12,093 bases of DNA. Origin: Parachlamydiaceae bacterium. Its GTDB lineage: Bacteria; Chlamydiota; Chlamydiia; Chlamydiales; Parachlamydiaceae. Shown here piece after piece: positions 1 to 7,544 of this stretch. The notes beneath the pieces are model-generated. The model was not told the DNA's origin. It worked only from the letters and a program-made list of their open reading frames with translations, and made no database searches. Made by a program: the position numbers and the translations under genes. The stretch spans positions 1 to 12,093 of the forward strand of contig JACDGH010000055.1 in assembly GCA_013815395.1 (NCBI GenBank). The letters are read 5' to 3'. Numbering within the stretch: position 1 is the stretch's first letter; every line of letters begins with the position of its first letter.

Positions 1-60
1 GTATCCACCCGGGCCGCCACCGATGACAGCGATATCAAATTTTTTGGGTGCGTTTTGCAT
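1..60 (-). CDS. lpdA: Dihydrolipoyl dehydrogenase, N-terminal 20 codons only (partial)
   Basis: The minus strand from position 60 reads an ATG followed by 19 codons to the window edge. The peptide contains FDIAVIGGGPGGY, the beta-alpha-beta dinucleotide-binding start (GxGxxG) of FAD/NAD disulfide oxidoreductases. Lysines before FDIAVIGGGPGG are typical of dihydrolipoyl dehydrogenase (E3), the flavoprotein that reoxidises lipoamide in 2-oxoacid dehydrogenase complexes and the glycine cleavage system. An AGG six bases upstream of the ATG can act as ribosome binding site. The gene diverges from the zinc-ribbon gene at 268. With 20 residues visible, another pyridine nucleotide-disulfide oxidoreductase (thioredoxin or glutathione reductase type) is not excluded. 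Confidence 0.7.
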   Translation of the reverse strand, partial: MQNAPKKFDIAVIGGGPGGY

Positions 61-163
61 GCTTAACCTATGATTGTTTCTACGCAGAATACACAAAGTA
101 TAATTCTAAATCAAAACACAATGGCGGAAATCAGAATTATTTTGTGAAAAGATAAGGTATTTG

Positions 164-193
164 TTGCTTTAGTCACTTCTTGCTTGCTATAAA
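164..193 (+). promoter_or_regulatory. Candidate sigma-70-type promoter of the zinc-ribbon gene
   Basis: TTGCTT (164-169) lies 18 bases before TATAAA (188-193). A TG one base upstream of the -10 (185-186) gives an extended -10. Transcription would start near 200 and leave a leader of about 68 bases before the ATG at 268. This is read by eye, in AT-rich DNA where -10-like words are common. Confidence 0.4.
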
Positions 194-267
194 TATGGTA
201 AATATACATATCGAAGAAATAGATAGAGTCTAATTTTTAAAATGACTGATAAAAAAAGAAATACATT

Positions 268-741
268 ATGGCCGTAATTCAGAAAAAAAAATTATGCTGG
301 AATTGTGAAGGAAATGTTTCCTTAGCTGATGAAACATGCCCATATTGTGGCGTTAGTGTTATCCCAGCATCTTTAGATGGTCCTTCGCATTCGCATTCCC
401 CTCCCTATCAAATGGGAGAAGTTCAAGAAAGTGCTATTCCTCTCCCACCTTATAATTCGGGACAAAAAAATGAATTGGCTTCAGAGGGAATAGAGGAAGA
501 GGTCAAAGGTGAGCAAGATCTATCTGTCAATGAATTTAAAAATATTTTGCTTTCGCTATTACTTTTGTTAGCTGGGTCTATGTTTTTCCTATTTGGTCTA
601 ACACTCGTGCTGTTTTCACATAATGGGGTTTTCACATTACAATGGGATGGAAGTTTTTGGTTTATTTATAGTCTTCTTTCCATCCCCTTGCTATTTTTTG
701 GTTGGAGGGCTCTTCTCAAGCTAGATAGTGATGCGGAATGA
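268..741 (+). CDS. Zinc-ribbon protein with two C-terminal membrane helices
   Basis: The product has 157 residues. The N-terminus carries two CxxC knuckles (C10/C13 and C24/C27, in LCWNC and CPYCG), a treble-clef or zinc-ribbon arrangement likely to bind one Zn ion. A polar, proline- and glutamate-rich linker follows (about 35-88). Two hydrophobic segments then span about 92-117 and 129-148, so the protein is predicted to sit in the cytoplasmic membrane with the ribbon inside. The ribosome binding site is weak (A-rich). It stands divergent from lpdA and its 3' end overlaps the minus-strand repeat-protein remnant by 26 bp. I cannot assign a function. Short ribbon-plus-membrane proteins next to lpdA may be a conserved chlamydial hypothetical family, but I could not check this. 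Confidence 0.75.
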   Translation: MAVIQKKKLCWNCEGNVSLADETCPYCGVSVIPASLDGPSHSHSPPYQMGEVQESAIPLPPYNSGQKNELASEGIEEEVKGEQDLSVNEFKNILLSLLLLLAGSMFFLFGLTLVLFSHNGVFTLQWDGSFWFIYSLLSIPLLFFGWRALLKLDSDAE

Positions 742-2079
742 AACCACAATTTAAAATATTTTGAGATAGGTCAAAAATTTTAGCATTAGTATTGAATGGG
801 TCTCCAATGCTGGAGCCTTGATGCAAAGCGACACAGTTTTTAGACATATCAACTAGATCAAATTCTATCGCACCTTCTACATGGAAATTGATCAGACATA
901 CATGTGGTACTGTCGATGTTAACTTTCGAGCTGTTCCGTTTCTGCAAAATAGAGTATTTCCAATTACATTGTAAGTTTTGGTATCGGTTTTTTTTGTTTT
1001 ATTTTCTTGAGGAGTCTTTGCTAAATAATAAGTATTTGGATTTTGAGGCCATGAGATGTTTAATGTTTTTTGAGGGAGTGATTCTATAGGCATTTTGTTA
1101 TTTTCCTTATATTAGTCCGAAATTTTTACAGTTTTTTCCAATATTTGTTCCTGATGCAAAAACTTCGATATAGTTTTCTCCATATGCTTGGTATTATATA
1201 TTAATAATTCTCCCTTTGAATGAAGATTTGAGTTATTGGAATCACACGAGTGAATATTTCCTCCCGCAGACACTTTTCCATGATCTGGACAATTTATTAA
1301 AATTATATTTCCGAGAGCTGAAATGTGTCCGAGTTTAGGGCAATCCAAAAGAGTAATATCTTTTGCGGAATTAATTGAATCGCTTGTTTGTAAATTTATT
1401 GCTACTACAGATTCCAAAAATTGATGACTAGACACTTACAATTTTACCTTTTTCGTTTATTTCCACATGAGATTCCTTTAAATTTTTTTTCAACTCGGGA
1501 ATTCAATGCATCTAATCCATGAGGCCTATATAATTCAACGTTCATAATTTAGTTTTCATAGTAGGTTTTCTGATCAAGACATTTATCACAAGTATTTCTC
1601 TTAGCGGAGTGATTCAATAGTCAATTTATTCATTTGTAATATTCGGTAACTAAATTTTAGCTTTCTAATAGGTTATCCCTAAGGACGATTTCGGCATTTG
1701 TGTGTTCTAGATCCCCGATTTTAGATTTGTTGTCCATAATGACAATTCCGCCCTCTTTAGATTCCCCCTTTTCATCTACAAATAATATTGAAGTTGTTAC
1801 AAAACAATTGATTAAAAAGATTACTGCCGCGGTAGATCTGATGCCATGAATTTTTCCGCCTACATAATACGATGCTTTATCCTTATTCAAAAGTTGATTT
1901 TGACAAGAGCTTATTGGACTCAGGAGAGGGTTAACTTCTGAAGAAGGGCTAATGTCTATGTTGGGAATATTAGCAGCGAAAATATCTGATAAATCTTTAT
2001 TTGTAGGCGAAGGGGGGATATACGGTTCTTGCCACCAGGCTTCTGTAATTACTCCACCGGTACTTGCAGTAACAGACAT
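716..2079 (-). pseudogene. Decayed gene for a repeat-rich solenoid-like protein
   Basis: Three minus-strand pieces appear to be parts of one gene. Piece one starts at ATG 2079 (MSVTASTGGVITEAWWQEP; TGGA lies about eight bases upstream) and ends at a TAA at 1657-1659. The stretch 1656-1436 carries further coding-like sense only across two frames with stops, including LYRPHGLDALNSRVE switching frame at an A8 run into NLKESHVEINEKGKIVS. Piece two, 1435-1112, holds four repeats of about 17 residues. Piece three, 1093-716, is in the same frame as piece two after a TAA at 1114-1112 and a gap of six codons, and contains GAIEFDLVDMSKN and HQGSSIG. The phrase ILINCP in piece two echoes FLINC in piece one, which supports common origin. 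The intact protein would have had roughly 450 residues. I do not recognise the family; a secreted or surface beta-solenoid is a guess. Sequencing indels, or short genes in series, are the alternatives. Confidence 0.6.
1166..1366 (-). repeat. Four tandem repeats of about 17 residues in the decayed gene
   Basis: In the frame that ends at 1112, residues line up as four consecutive units: AKDITLLDCPKLGHIS, ALGNIILINCPDHGKVS, AGGNIHSCDSNNSNLHS and KGELLIYNTKHMEKTIS. The shared pattern is small-G-x-[IL]-x-[ILS]-x-[NDC]-[CST]-x4-[IVL]-S, with alternating hydrophobic residues as in a beta-solenoid coil. The periodicity is read directly; the fold is inferred. Confidence 0.6.
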
Positions 2080-2133
2080 TAGTTTTTTCCAGGAAAAGTT
2101 TTTATGATTTGTGACGATGCAAAAGATAATTAT

Positions 2134-2162
2134 ATTATGGTTTTTTTGGGTAATTTTTTCAA
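2134..2162 (-). promoter_or_regulatory. Candidate promoter for the decayed repeat-protein gene
   Basis: On the minus strand TTGAAA (2162-2157) is followed after 17 bases by CATAAT (2139-2134). Transcription would begin near 2127, about 48 bases before the ATG at 2079. The same AT-rich stretch holds a TATAAT on the plus strand (2163-2168) that could serve the divergent glycosyltransferase operon, but it has no convincing -35. Confidence 0.35.
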
Positions 2163-2273
2163 TATAATCTCGTTTATATGACAAAAAAAACAATAGATAA
2201 TGTAGTATATGTTTTATTAAATACGTTTAAAAGGCCATTAAGGTTGAGTCTGTGTCTAAGTGTTTCAAAAATA

Positions 2274-3632
2274 ATGACAAAAATTGCAATTACCCGGAAA
2301 TTGAATGTGCGCATTCTCATTATCTCAACCTACTTTCCCCCTCTTAATTCCATTGCCTCTCTGAGGCCTTATTCTTGGGCTAAATCATGGGGTCGGGCTG
2401 GGCACGATGTGACCGTGCTGACCACTGAGAAACACGTTGAAGCTGCCCATTCCTACAATTTACCAATGGACGGTTTTAGAACCATTGCCGTTCCGTTTCC
2501 AAAATGGATTACTCGTCTTAAATTGCATTATCATGCAGACGAGCATGTTCCATTAAAAAACTCATCTAAATTAAAGTGGAAGCATTTTTTTAAAAAAGCA
2601 TTTTCATCATTTTTTCATTTTCTGCGAAATAAGAAAGGTCTTTTTAATACCTGCCGCATGCCTGATTTTTCCGATTTTTGGATTCGCCCAGCCCTTAAAG
2701 TAATTGAAAAGGAGTTTTGCTGGGATCTAGTGATTAGCACGGCAGGTCCGTATGCCACGCATATTGTAGCAGCCTACATTAAAAAACGAAAACAGGCCCA
2801 TTATTGGGTGGCCGATTATCGCGATGCCTGGAGTGATAGCCGAATCTATCCTGGCCTATTTCCTTTCAACCGATTGGAGAGCTGGGTGGAGCGATATTTG
2901 GTTGGTCAAGCGGACTGCATTACAACTGTAAGCGAGCCTTTTGCCAAAACTTATGCTGCTAAATTTCCTCAGATCAAAGTTGTCACTATTGAAAATGGAT
3001 TTGACCCCGAGGATCTAGTAAACCTCTCGGCAAATTCTATCTTTCCGCAAGATGGTAAATTTCGAATTGTTTACTCTGGAAGTATTTATTTTGGCAAGCA
3101 AGATCCTTCCCCTTTATTTAAATCCATTTCCGACATTCAAAATGACAAAAATAGCGTCCATCTTTTAGAACATTTGGAAGTACTTTTTATTGGTCCTAAT
3201 CAACAACACTTGGGTGAATTGATTTCTAAATATAACCTAGAGCCTTGGGTTAAGTTGGGAGGCTTTATTGATCGTGAGAACTCCTTAAAGATGCAGCGCG
3301 ATGCGCATGCACTATTATTTTTAGCTTGGAATGACTCTTCAACTGATGGAATTATTACTGGAAAATTATTTGAATATCTCTATTCTAAAACGCCAATTTT
3401 ATCCATTAGCAATCACGGAATTGAAGCCTCACAAAAGTTAATTGTGGAAGCCAATGCCGGTGTAGTCTACACTAGCCCCATAGAGATCGCAGAGTGGTTG
3501 CGTACATGTTTAATTTCTCCTATAAAGCAACATTCTGAAATCGATCCGCAATTCTTAAACCGCTATGACAGACGCTTTTTAGCAAAAAAATTGCTTGAAT
3601 CTTGCTCACCAAATGGGGCTCCAGTTATATGA
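2274..3632 (+). CDS. GT4-type (GT-B fold) glycosyltransferase
   Basis: The product has 452 residues from the ATG at 2274. This start is chosen because the GT-B entry strand (VRILIISTYFPP, about 12-23) follows closely. The frame is open upstream to an ATG at 2178, which would add an unusual 32-residue basic leader. A GTG at 2307, preceded by GGAA, is another possible start. The N-terminal Rossmann domain shows RPYSWAKSWGRAGHDVTVLTT and VADYRDAWSD (about 179-188). The C-terminal domain has FRIVYSGSIY (263-272), LFIGPN (304-309) and TGKLFEYLYSKTPIL (362-376), the nucleotide-sugar region with the conserved glutamate. It probably moves a sugar from an NDP-sugar to a lipid-linked or surface glycan on the cytoplasmic face. 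Donor and acceptor cannot be read from sequence. Its stop overlaps the next gene's start (ATGA), so translation is probably coupled. It is the first gene of a three-gene operon. Confidence 0.88.
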   Translation: MTKIAITRKLNVRILIISTYFPPLNSIASLRPYSWAKSWGRAGHDVTVLTTEKHVEAAHSYNLPMDGFRTIAVPFPKWITRLKLHYHADEHVPLKNSSKLKWKHFFKKAFSSFFHFLRNKKGLFNTCRMPDFSDFWIRPALKVIEKEFCWDLVISTAGPYATHIVAAYIKKRKQAHYWVADYRDAWSDSRIYPGLFPFNRLESWVERYLVGQADCITTVSEPFAKTYAAKFPQIKVVTIENGFDPEDLVNLSANSIFPQDGKFRIVYSGSIYFGKQDPSPLFKSISDIQNDKNSVHLLEHLEVLFIGPNQQHLGELISKYNLEPWVKLGGFIDRENSLKMQRDAHALLFLAWNDSSTDGIITGKLFEYLYSKTPILSISNHGIEASQKLIVEANAGVVYTSPIEIAEWLRTCLISPIKQHSEIDPQFLNRYDRRFLAKKLLESCSPNGAPVI

Positions 3633-4483
3633 TAAAAAAAAACTTGCCATCCTGCTCGATTATTATTGTGACTTTCAATAGTCAAAAACACCTCTCTAAA
3701 GCCATGGAATGCCTCCAGCAACAAACACATCCTATTGCTAAAATCATCATTGTTGATACTGGATCTGAAGACACTGCATATTTACAGCTATATCAACATC
3801 AGCCTAATGTGGAAGTGGTGATTGCAGAAAAAAATAGCGGTTTTTGTAAGGGCAATAATATTGGTTTCTCTAAGCTCCCCGTGAATAGCGACTATGTTTT
3901 TTTTCTCAATCCGGATGCTTTTATAAATGCTGCTTTTGTTAGATATGCAATTGCCTTCCTGCAATCGCCACAAAATCAACACTATGGTGCTGCTACAGGC
4001 ACAGTTTTAGGTTACAATATCGATACTGATCAACCTAGTGGCTCTTATGATACCACAGGGGTTTTTCGAAAGTGGTATGGAAAATGGTATGATCGGGGAC
4101 AAGGTCAAACTTATAATCCAGGGCTTTTTATAGTGCAAGAGGACCTTGATGCTATTTGCGGGGCAGTATTTTTTTGTCGGAAAAAAGCCTTAGATTCTGT
4201 CATGCTGCAAAACAACGAAGTTTTTGATAATACCTTTTATATGTATAAGGAAGATATTGATTTATCGCTTCGATTAAGGCGCAAGGGATGGAAATTAACT
4301 TTTCTTCCGCAATTGATGGCGCACCATTGCCGAGGATGGCAAAAAAATCGTGCATTAATGCCAAGAGAATTGCGATTATGCTCAGCCAAAAATGAGTTAA
4401 GAGTTCATCTTAAGACTTTTGCTCCGATTCCAGTTGTTTATTCTTTATGTAAATATGCGGCAGTCAAATGGCTGAATATGTAA
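3629..4483 (+). CDS. GT2-family glycosyltransferase (rhamnosyltransferase-like)
   Basis: The product has 284 residues, starting at the ATG inside the ATGA overlap with the upstream stop. An earlier in-frame ATG at 3602 would overlap the previous gene by 31 bp and is less likely. The GT-A opening CSIIIVTFNSQKHLSKAMECL (about 9-29) and VDTGSED (42-48) are typical of GT2. FFLNPDA (91-97) holds the metal/nucleotide aspartate, and AICGAVFFCRKKAL leads to the acceptor-site signature YKEDIDLSLRLRRKGW (206-221), with E208, D209 and D211 as likely catalytic residues. The arrangement resembles WbbL-type rhamnosyltransferases and other O-antigen or capsule transferases, but the sugar is not determinable. 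No strong membrane helix is seen. The start of the next gene lies within this one (16 bp overlap), so the three genes are probably co-expressed. Confidence 0.88.
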   Translation: MIKKNLPSCSIIIVTFNSQKHLSKAMECLQQQTHPIAKIIIVDTGSEDTAYLQLYQHQPNVEVVIAEKNSGFCKGNNIGFSKLPVNSDYVFFLNPDAFINAAFVRYAIAFLQSPQNQHYGAATGTVLGYNIDTDQPSGSYDTTGVFRKWYGKWYDRGQGQTYNPGLFIVQEDLDAICGAVFFCRKKALDSVMLQNNEVFDNTFYMYKEDIDLSLRLRRKGWKLTFLPQLMAHHCRGWQKNRALMPRELRLCSAKNELRVHLKTFAPIPVVYSLCKYAAVKWLNM

Positions 4484-5823
4484 TTTTTTCTAGTAGCAAA
4501 CGACTTTTTGATAGATATTTTTCCTTTTGGATTCTGATTTGCTGCTTGCCATTGCTATTTCTGCCTAAAATCAATCTTTTTAGCATTGCGGAAAGAGAAT
4601 CTGCGGGTGTGCGTATCGATGATTTAATTCTGTTAGTATTATCTGTAGTGCTATTTTGGGGACATTTCATCTTACAAAAGCGGTTATGCGAAATAGAGCG
4701 ATGGGTTTTTATATTAACAGGTTTTTCACTCTTTTCTTATGCATTAAATCATCTTATGCTGACTTTTCACTTGTTGCATGTCCATGCCAGTATCTTCTAC
4801 TGCTTGCGCTTGTTAGAGTATTTCATGTTTTTCTATGTGGGTGCCCTTTCATTTCAATTTGTTAAACTTAGCACGATAATCAAAGCCCTTTTTCTGTGGA
4901 ATCTGGGGCTCATGCTATTGCAAAGGACTGAATTGATCGGTCAATTTTCAATTTTAGGATATTTACCCACGGCCTCTGATCGCGTGACAGGCATAACATC
5001 TTTTCCTTCGGAAGCAGGCTTGCTATTAAGTATGCTTTTTTGCTTTCTGATCTATGACGAAGAAGCAAGCTTAAGTCGATTGTGCGTATTACCTGCTTTT
5101 TTAAAGATCTTTATACAAAAGACGTATGTTTATTGGCTTTTTCTTATTTGTGTAACATTAGTGATATTCACCGGGTCACGTATTGCTATACTAGCATTAA
5201 TTGTCGCATTTTGTTTTCGCATCATTGAAGATCTTAAAAAAGCTTCTTTGAGTTCGTGGATAATTGCCTTCATATTCACCTCAGCTGCAGTCGCAGTGAT
5301 TGCCATTGCAATCATGCACACCGATTCTGTTTTTTTGCGTAGCGCTCAATTACTTTCATTTAGAAATTTTGAATTAGTGGAAAAAGTATGGGATCATATT
5401 GATTTATCTCAAGACCCTATTGGGCGAGAAAATGTGCGCAATGTGAATTATGATACGAGTTGGTGGATTAGAATCCACAAATGGTGCTATGCCTTAAAGA
5501 TCTACTACACGCATCCAGAGAGTTATTTATCAGGTATTGGGCCAGGTTTTGCTATGGCGGCCCTGGATGGTGGTTTTTTGCGCATTCTAACAGAATACGG
5601 AGTGATTGGCTGTTGTTTATTCTGGAAAATCTTCTCATCGATCTATCATATTAGCAAACAGCTGAAATGGATGATCCTTGTTTTTTTAATAAATATGGTG
5701 TTCTTCGACGCGTATTTAGCTTATAAGCCTATGAGCTTGCTGTTTTTTGCAGCAGGCTCTTCTTATACTTTAGCTTGTTTTTCTACTTTACGCTGTTCTT
5801 GTCCCAAGCGGCCTAATTCATAG
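4468..5823 (+). CDS. Polytopic O-antigen ligase/polymerase-like membrane protein
   Basis: The product has 451 residues with about ten to twelve hydrophobic segments (for example 17-36, 51-70, 107-130, 135-153, 220-251, 263-283, 376-395, 401-438). One large extramembrane loop spans about 284-375. TGSRIAILALIVAF (235-248) and the loop end GIGPGFAMAALDGGFLRIL followed by TEYGVIGC match the GxG...D/N-x-[FY]-L...E-x-G-x-x-G pattern of Wzy polymerases and WaaL ligases. Such proteins polymerise O-units or transfer an undecaprenyl-linked glycan to lipid A-core or protein at the periplasmic face. Sequence cannot separate polymerase from ligase. The start overlaps the upstream transferase by 16 bp, and the last 61 bp overlap the convergent end of thyX. 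Together with the two transferases it suggests a compact glycan-assembly operon. Confidence 0.78.
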   Translation: MAEYVIFSSSKRLFDRYFSFWILICCLPLLFLPKINLFSIAERESAGVRIDDLILLVLSVVLFWGHFILQKRLCEIERWVFILTGFSLFSYALNHLMLTFHLLHVHASIFYCLRLLEYFMFFYVGALSFQFVKLSTIIKALFLWNLGLMLLQRTELIGQFSILGYLPTASDRVTGITSFPSEAGLLLSMLFCFLIYDEEASLSRLCVLPAFLKIFIQKTYVYWLFLICVTLVIFTGSRIAILALIVAFCFRIIEDLKKASLSSWIIAFIFTSAAVAVIAIAIMHTDSVFLRSAQLLSFRNFELVEKVWDHIDLSQDPIGRENVRNVNYDTSWWIRIHKWCYALKIYYTHPESYLSGIGPGFAMAALDGGFLRILTEYGVIGCCLFWKIFSSIYHISKQLKWMILVFLINMVFFDAYLAYKPMSLLFFAAGSSYTLACFSTLRCSCPKRPNS

Positions 5824-7403
5824 CCATCAAAATCGACAAATTTAAAATAGCGTTCGAAGGGTGGAAAGGCTTGGCACACTTGTTTTGCCATCATCTGGGC
5901 CACTAAACGATAATTTGGATGACCGGCAGCCGAAGCTCGCAATTCGCACAGCCATTGCAAAGCTCTTAAATTGATATGGAAATACCAACGCACATTATAA
6001 GCCATTGGCACCAAATATTGGGCTTCTTCTGGAAGTTCTGTAGCTATGAGGTTAAACACTTCTTTGGCCTTATGTAAAGCAGATAGATATTCTGCTTCAA
6101 GATCTGTATCGACAATTTCTTTTGGGACATAGAAGCCGTAGTCGCAACCTAGTAATTGCCTTTCTTGTGTCAACATGCGGTGACGATGTAAATCGCGATA
6201 TACTCCAAAGTCGGCAATAATCTCGAAAGTGAAATTGGCATGTTCTAAAGCTCGTGGCGATTTATGTCTTCGGTTCTCTCTTGACTCACATCCGGCATCT
6301 AAGATGCGTGCCAACTCCTCTTCAGGGAGTCGCTTGCAATGTTCTAATAACTCAGGTAACCCGCGGTTTCCATGCGTGAAGAGCAGAGCTGCGGCAACTT
6401 TTACTACTGCCTCGGGATCGAAGGAGGTCATCCTCACGCCTGGCTCTTCAGTTTTTTCAGCAAAATGGGCATTGCGCTCAGTGACAGCATGAATTTCCGT
6501 TTCCATAGCTTCGAAAAATTGACTAAAACTCTTATGTGTATGGTGGCTAGGATGGGCTCTGCGCACAAAGGATGGCAGCACTTTAGAAAGTTCTTCATGC
6601 ATCCGTTTGCCAATATCTTGAGATTCTGCCAAATTACTGACGTTAAGCTTGTTAATAAGTTGTTCAAAGAAACGGCCATTTCCATAAATTCCCATATTTG
6701 TGAGAGTACTGGCGGGTAATAACCCTCGCAAGCAGTCCAATACTTTTGCACGTAAAGCGGCAGTGTAAGCAGCTTTGGAAATGCCTGGATCTTTAGGCAA
6801 TTTGTCATCAATCATCGCCGTTAAAGGTGGAATTAAGCGACTATAAGTTTCAAAGAGCATATTGCAGGTATTGATATAAATGTCGCGATAGGCAGATGTC
6901 ATCAACACAGGTTCGCGATAAAATAGATATTCGCCATTGACTTTCTGGTCGAAATAAACATAGCGGGTAGATTTTTCAAGTGGCGATCCTCCAATTCTGC
7001 TATCTTCCAAGAGTTTAGCGGCCAACATAGAAACATTTTCGATAGCAATATGAGCTCCGCCAAGTTCTCCGATAGAGTCATCTCCATATCCATCTAAAAT
7101 GCGATCATAAAAATTTTGAGCTTTTTTGATGGCATTGGCTTGATCAGCAACTTCGTTGGAATCTTCGGCAACATTATGTCCAACGATATCAGCAAAGGAG
7201 GCCTCTTCATTATTCCCAACAAATTCTTTTAAAAGCAGGGCACGCAAACCCAAATTTGAGCGAGAATACCGAGAAAATAAAGCTCCTTTGATTACTTCTG
7301 GCAAGTTTCGAAGCACGAAGATATGGCCACTTACATTAGTGACGTATCTCTCTAAAATTTTTAGTTGGCTTTCAGAAAATTCTTCGTAATTATCAAGTAA
7401 CAT
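5763..7403 (-). CDS. thyX: FAD-dependent thymidylate synthase, long double-domain form
   Basis: The product has 546 residues, about twice the usual 220-250 of ThyX. The family makes dTMP from dUMP using methylenetetrahydrofolate and FAD/NADPH. In the C-terminal half RHRMLTQERQ (407-416) takes the place of the RHRxxSxNExS signature, and YFHINLRALQWLCELRA (474-490) is the conserved NLRxLxxxxxLR region. The N-terminal half shows FSRYSRSNLGLRALL (43-57) and LEKSTRYVYFD (142-152), which resemble ThyX segments around a second, divergent copy without an RHR motif. The start is supported by GAGG seven bases upstream. The gene lies 141 bp downstream of rpoN on the same strand and may be read from the same transcript. 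Tandem-domain ThyX of this length is, from memory, the chlamydial form. The exact role of each half cannot be read here. Confidence 0.85.
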   Translation of the reverse strand: MLLDNYEEFSESQLKILERYVTNVSGHIFVLRNLPEVIKGALFSRYSRSNLGLRALLLKEFVGNNEEASFADIVGHNVAEDSNEVADQANAIKKAQNFYDRILDGYGDDSIGELGGAHIAIENVSMLAAKLLEDSRIGGSPLEKSTRYVYFDQKVNGEYLFYREPVLMTSAYRDIYINTCNMLFETYSRLIPPLTAMIDDKLPKDPGISKAAYTAALRAKVLDCLRGLLPASTLTNMGIYGNGRFFEQLINKLNVSNLAESQDIGKRMHEELSKVLPSFVRRAHPSHHTHKSFSQFFEAMETEIHAVTERNAHFAEKTEEPGVRMTSFDPEAVVKVAAALLFTHGNRGLPELLEHCKRLPEEELARILDAGCESRENRRHKSPRALEHANFTFEIIADFGVYRDLHRHRMLTQERQLLGCDYGFYVPKEIVDTDLEAEYLSALHKAKEVFNLIATELPEEAQYLVPMAYNVRWYFHINLRALQWLCELRASAAGHPNYRLVAQMMAKQVCQAFPPFERYFKFVDFDGYELGRLGQEQRKVEKQAKV

Positions 7404-7514
7404 TTATCTACCTCGGGGAAACAAGGACATTAAGATTTTTGAGTTTTTTAGTCAACATGCTGATTTGTTTTAAGATTACCATCTAGCTTGCCACATATCT
7501 ATTCTCTCTTTCAA

Positions 7515-7541
7515 GCAAAATATTTGCGTCGGTGCGACCGA
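7515..7541 (-). terminator. Two small adjacent hairpins just after rpoN (weak terminator candidate)
   Basis: Directly downstream of the rpoN stop codon, reading minus, are TCGGT-CGC-ACCGA (7541-7529) and then GCAAA-TAT-TTTGC (7527-7515). Each has a 5-bp stem and a 3-base loop. No run of U follows, so this is not a canonical intrinsic terminator. It could be a partial terminator or an mRNA-stabilising structure between rpoN and thyX. Confidence 0.25.
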
Positions 7542-7544
7542 TTG

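Noticed and set aside
2178..2273. Upstream ATG start for the GT4 gene giving a 32-residue leader.
   Set aside because: The extension is basic and unlike GT4 N-termini, and a start at 2274 or 2307 lies right before the conserved first strand.
5871..5890. A TGGCAC followed by TTGC inside thyX, resembling a sigma-54 -24/-12 promoter.
   Set aside because: The GG to GC spacing is 12 instead of 10, and it lies inside coding sequence facing no gene start.
6229..6719. Plus-strand open frames inside thyX.
   Set aside because: They are antisense shadows of a well supported gene, with no ribosome binding site or family features.
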